Shown one piece after another: positions 59,811 through 64,000 of a stretch of DNA of 64,000 bases (position 1 is its first letter; each line of letters begins with the position of its first letter). This DNA comes from CBDCCT01 sp965214995 (GTDB taxonomy: Bacteria; Deinococcota; Deinococci; Deinococcales; Trueperaceae): the NCBI GenBank assembly GCA_965214995.1, contig CBDCCT010000002.1, forward strand, positions 124,001 through 188,000, given 5' to 3'. The notes under the pieces are model-generated. The model did not search any database. It was not told the DNA's origin and saw only the letters and a program-made list of their open reading frames with translations. Position numbers and translations under genes: made by a program.

Positions 59811-59976
59811 TTGAAGAAAAGAGCAGAAAAGGTGCAACGTGGTCTCTTTATAGAGAGAGATGGCCCGATCGGGCCAGAGTCAGAGGCTGAGCCAAGGCTG
59901 ACGGCTACGGGGGTCTGAAGTGCCACTTTGCGCACTCTGCCCCCTGCGGCTCCTCCTTCAGCCCTGGATTTCACTT

Positions 59977-60043
59977 ACTCTGTAATACTCCATAACAAAT
60001 ACTCGTAATACTCCATAGTAAATACTCGTAATACTCCATAATA
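59977..60043. repeat. About 23-base tandem repeat, nearly three units
   Basis: Units contain TACTCGTAATACTCCATA. The inner TACTCCATA differs from the dispersed motif TACTCCGTA by one base. Confidence 0.75.
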
Positions 60044-60837
60044 CAACATTCCCATTCCATCAAATCCTCATTCCAGCACTGATCCAGCTTTATACTCCAG
60101 TCTTACTTTATACCTCAATACCAATATATTGCCAACGACGTGCCATGCTCGTGAAGAAAATCCATCGCTTATGGTATCGTCATTCTCCCCTATATCGCTC
60201 CTACTCATCACCCGAATGGAAGATCTCCACCCATGAAACAGCGAAACAGTCTCACAACTCCACGTATCAGAATCATGACTTTTCTTCTTCTGCTTCTTCA
60301 CCCTCAGCTATCTACAGAATGCAGGATACTAAAACTCCGTACAGTTTACTGCCAGACTGCAGTCCCCAGCTGTTCGTTCGCACGGTCGCCGAGGCGGAGA
60401 ACGAGTCAAGGGAGACCTGCCTGATGCTGATTCTTCTATTGCAATCACTTCGCACTCACTTGCCTAGTGTGGTAACTGTAAGGACCGACTGACGATCCAC
60501 GTCGCACCATCTCAGCAGATCCCTTTGCCCGTCCTACCATTCGTGCCTCCTCAGTTGCGGCCACTCGACTCTGGCGTTCATCAAACACTTTCCTGTCTCA
60601 TCTTTGGTCCCCAACATTTCTTTTTCACATCTCTTCTATACTCCCACCTCCGTACTCGTTCTTCAGCGAGCTTCTTTGGCCTTCTCTCTCCCTTCTGTGC
60701 CTTGCCTGACTCGGCCATTTACCAATACTGCTGGGGGAACTGTAATCCCCTACATAGTGATTAGTGCGTAGTAGTATTTGAAAGATTGCAAATCATTCAG
60801 TTGGTGTGTTTGATGTGCAATGTATGCCCACGGAGAC

Positions 60838-60866
60838 TACGGAGTATTGAGTAAGGGTACGGAGTA
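60838..60866. repeat. Two TACGGAGTA motif copies 20 bases apart
   Basis: Exact copies at 60838-60846 and 60858-60866, the closest pair of this dispersed 9-mer in the window. Confidence 0.8.
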
Positions 60867-63055
60867 GCAAAGACGTAACTGCAGAATGCTGAATGAGTGT
60901 TAGCATGGAAGCTGAGTTGGAATAGAAACAAGCTCAAACAGCCTGCCAGTGCTTACTCGGACCTGTACGGCCATCAGTCGCTGTTTGTTGGTCGGTGGTT
61001 GGTTGGTTTACAACAGGCAGCCGAATGAAGGGCTGAGCATTCAGCATCGTAATCACTCTGTACGTTTACGAGTACTACATACAGACCACTATACTTCACA
61101 CTCGTAATGCGGACTTTGTGATGCCAACGATTATGCCATGATACGACTTCTCTTATTGAGACAAGGCAGAGCCGCAGGTTGCGAGCATGGAGCGTTGATG
61201 CTCGCTTTGATTCGCGTCTCCGAACAGCAATTTCTTACTCCGTAAACAACGAATGCAGGATCACTGGAAAGAAAGACAGAGTAATTGACTTTTTCAATCT
61301 ATTGAAAACTCTAATCTAGTCGTTAATTAGTCATTGTTTTGTATTGATATATTCATGCTTCTCGGCTGGCTATGCTGATGGTTGATGTTTCTGACTGCAT
61401 CTCTTTCAGCATGCTCAGACCTGCCATCTCACAAGACATCATCACTTTTGCTCTGTACAGTCCTGACAAGGTACATGATCCACTCTCCTTCGCCAGTCAA
61501 AACATCACCGTGAGCGTGCTCGCACTCGTAAGCGAGGTGCTGTTCGTTTGTACGTACTCGTACTACGGATACTCCCTACTCCGTATCGAACCGCCAGTTG
61601 TAATTTGCAAATGCGTGAAGCCTCACGTTAGGCGTGTGAGGGAGACGTACTCAATACGAGCAATTATCCAGCCAGTCCATTCAGTCATACTATCCAAAAT
61701 GACTGACAAATTGTAAATTCATCTGTCTTTCAGCGGTAGGGAGTAGACAGCAGCTCTTTCACATGCTCAGCTACTAACATATCTTCTACAGCAAAGGTGA
61801 CTGTCATCCTGGCCTTTATCCTTAACGGATACATTGAAAATAACTTTCTATGGACATGATTGATGCTGACTGCCTACATCCGCACATAAAAGACGCATGA
61901 GCGGAACTTGGATGCGCATGTGCTTATTTACAGGCAAGCAGTCAGGCAGTCAGTCAGATGGTCTTACTATCGTAGTACTCTAGTCTTACTGTTGGAGCTC
62001 ATCTATCCGGATTGATGATGACCTTAACGACGATAATCAGACTGTCTCTTGCAGGCAGATGTAGGCGAACATGTCAGGCACTTGCAACAACCGAGACCAG
62101 AACATCCTCTTCTCGCCTCAAAGCTCATTAACAGACACCCTCTTGCACCAATCATATCTCTGTTGCACTGCTACACTGCTTCTCAACATCGTCGCTTGAC
62201 CTGTACAAACGCTGAGTGAGCGGAAAAGAAAGTTAGTATCGAGCTTGCCTGCTGTACAGTGCGATGGATGGCTCTGTTTGCGCATGTCCCCTTTCATTCA
62301 TGTTTGAGTTGTAACGAACGGCAACCAGACATGACCACGAATTGTATATTCAACAGTGAGACTGATTGACAGTCAAAGCCCAATGAGACCCTCATCTTGC
62401 CGGACGCAACTACAGTATTGCTTTGCTATATCTGCGTTGCTTTGAGTAAATTCGGTCAAACTGTTTGATTAAGTGATTCGTAAAATACCAACACGAAAAG
62501 GTTGACAGTACGGACTTGAGGGTATTGACAGAGCACGAACCTCTCAGAACGTCTGGGATTTATGTAATCGATTCTTCCTGATGGCTTCTTCTTGTGAAAT
62601 ACATCACATCGCCAGTCAAGCGTTACCACTTTGGCCGGGCACGCGTTCATGCCTTGACAAGCGAGCCGCGAACATATCAGAGGAAATACTCAGATATGAA
62701 TAGCTTGAGTTCTTTCGAAAGGACGATGTGATAAAAGGATTTCTTTGCTGTAAAGAAGTAGATTCAGCATGTAACCTCATATACAGCAAACGATTTGACG
62801 ACGAACGTTCTTTCAACCAAATACTCGCGCCTGTTCCATTTTGGAGAAAGCTTTAGTAGAGGACAGCAGCATGTTGTCGACGATTGATATAAAGTGCAAG
62901 TACGAGTACCCAATATCTAAACCTACACGCACCATCTAAACGCCACACTACAGAACCATGCAGACAGCTGAAAGAACTTCGAGGCGGCTTTTCCTGCGAA
63001 TGGGTTTCGCTCCTTCGCATCGATGTAGACACCTACCATTCATCTGATTCATCTC

Positions 63056-64000
63056 ATGCTGTCCAAGATTGGGTCCTCATCCCCGATAAAAGTGACGATG
63101 CCGCCAGCGCTGGTAAACATCGTCAGTCGTAGCCTAGACCTAAAGGAAGCGGCAAAGGTGATCAGAGATCAATCCAATAACCCCGGCGATGTCTTTTCTG
63201 TCCTTCTCATCCTCGGCGGCGATGTCGTTGCGCGCGCGCTTGCACAGCTGGTCGGTTCACGGGTGGTGCCAGTTGCATTTTCTTTCGGTACTCACACGCC
63301 TTGCCTTTTCACTTTCAACAATTTCTCCTACATATTTTAATAAAAAAAAATAAAAAAAAAAACCAGCTCCTAACTCGATAATCAGGATGGGTTGCTTATG
63401 CCGTCTCCGCCGTTGTGAATGCAGTCGGGGACAACAAGCTCATGCCCCCGCCCGACAGCTCCTGCGAGGTCATCAACGCCAAGTCCGGGCATAAGCGCAG
63501 CAACAGCTCCTGGGTCATCGGCCGTTGCGTGAGGGACTATGGCACCTGGATGGATCCCGCAGCGTCGAAGAAGCTGCAGGAAGTGCTCGACGCCAAGTTC
63601 AGAAAGGACAACGACAGATATACAGAGATGCACGGTGCTGGCCACGGCGACAAAACCGGAAGCGACAGCCTCCACCCACCGAGACCACAGTATCCCACAA
63701 AGGCCGGCCTGGTCGTGTCGGTGTATGAGGCCGAGGACGCACGCGCCGGCACGTCCGGCCGCGATGCGATCTACTGGCTCGGCTTCGCCGCCACCATCGT
63801 GCAGCTGGGCATTGCCGCCGTTCCGCTGGCGCTCTGGGGCGACTGGGCCATCTTCCTCGTCACCGTCGCCGGCATCCTGCTCTCCTTTCTCACCGGCAGC
63901 CTGCCGCAGTGGCGCGCCGAGAAGTGGGCCTGTCGCCAGCGCTCCGCCAAGGATGTCATCCTCACCACCGGCAACGGCAGCCAGCACGCCATTCTCATCC
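63056..64000 (+). CDS. Fungal integral membrane protein, 5' part (cut by window end)
   Basis: Two exons are visible (63056-63287 and 63386 to the edge), joined by a 98-base intron with an A-rich interior; the joint gives FSFGWVAYAVSAVVNAVGDNKLMPPP. The visible 282 residues begin with a short Ser/Lys leader, then NIVSRSLDLKEAAKVIRDQS and a hydrophobic stretch (FSVLLILGGDVVARALAQLVG) that continues over the intron. A soluble stretch with CEVINAKSGHKRSNSSWVIG and DYGTWMDP follows, then two membrane helices (WLGFAATIVQLGIAAVPLAL and IFLVTVAGILLSFLTGSLPQW) and RSAKDVILTTGNGSQHAILI. From memory this fits an uncharacterised multipass membrane protein family common in ascomycetes; I know no function. 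The coding part is more GC-rich than the surrounding spacer. The 3' end lies outside the window. Confidence 0.8.

Larger units (their letters stand above)
59527..63055. other. 3.5 kb gene-poor region upstream of hacA
   Basis: No supported gene. It holds three short tandem repeat arrays just upstream of hacA, and four exact TACTCCGTA/TACGGAGTA copies (60838, 60858, 61236, 61577) besides near-copies. Open frames of up to 115 codons show no features. It probably carries the hacA leader and promoter and the promoter of the membrane protein gene. Confidence 0.5.

Noticed and set aside
60145..61716. Several 60-115 codon open frames upstream of hacA
   Set aside because: No domain, no convincing splice partners and interspersed with repeats and motif copies.

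Overview
This window is chromosomal DNA of a filamentous ascomycete (Pezizomycotina). Nearly every gene has short GT-AG introns of about 45-110 bases, many with a CTAAC- or CTGAC-like branch site near the 3' end. Several products belong to ascomycete families: HacA, Con7, an exomer ChAPs protein, DUF2458, a MscS-like channel with an EF-hand, and an F-box/LRR pair. The spread of poly-His, poly-Asn, poly-Gly and poly-Ala tracts would suit a eurotiomycete, but I cannot name a species. I rebuilt exon structures by hand; reading phase closes across every junction listed in the fully modelled genes.

Left part (1-13 kb): a coiled-coil protein with a C-terminal membrane anchor; a CT microsatellite; an unrecognised partial gene; a proline-rich RfeG-like protein; and two tandem F-box/LRR paralogues on the minus strand that share four intron positions. 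Next (13-23 kb) comes a dense housekeeping block: rad9 (9-1-1 clamp), an ATS1/KTI13-type RCC1 protein, ribosomal protein S16, a BUD7/BCH1 exomer subunit, and a gene with a transposase-type zinc finger.

Middle (23-50.7 kb): a kinesin with an insertion-rich motor, a mitochondrial PPR protein, the con7 transcription factor, a 6.7 kb gene-free stretch, DEAD-box helicase dbp2 with a long late intron, a telobox Myb protein, a nucleolar-type lysine-rich protein, a small Cys-rich membrane protein, a cytochrome-oxidase-assembly-domain protein, a DUF2458 protein and a secreted protein rich in CC pairs.

Right part (53-64 kb): an EF-hand mechanosensitive channel; hacA, the unfolded-protein-response bZIP factor; a 3.5 kb gene-poor region with tandem repeats; and the 5' part of a membrane protein cut by the window edge. 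The strongest single signal is a 20-base Ire1-type intron in hacA, with textbook 7-base loops at both ends and a perfect 9-bp stem at the first. Removing it joins two long frames exactly. The 9-mer TACTCCGTA/TACGGAGTA is strongly over-represented, mostly between genes. I saw no tRNA, rRNA, intact transposon or CRISPR array.
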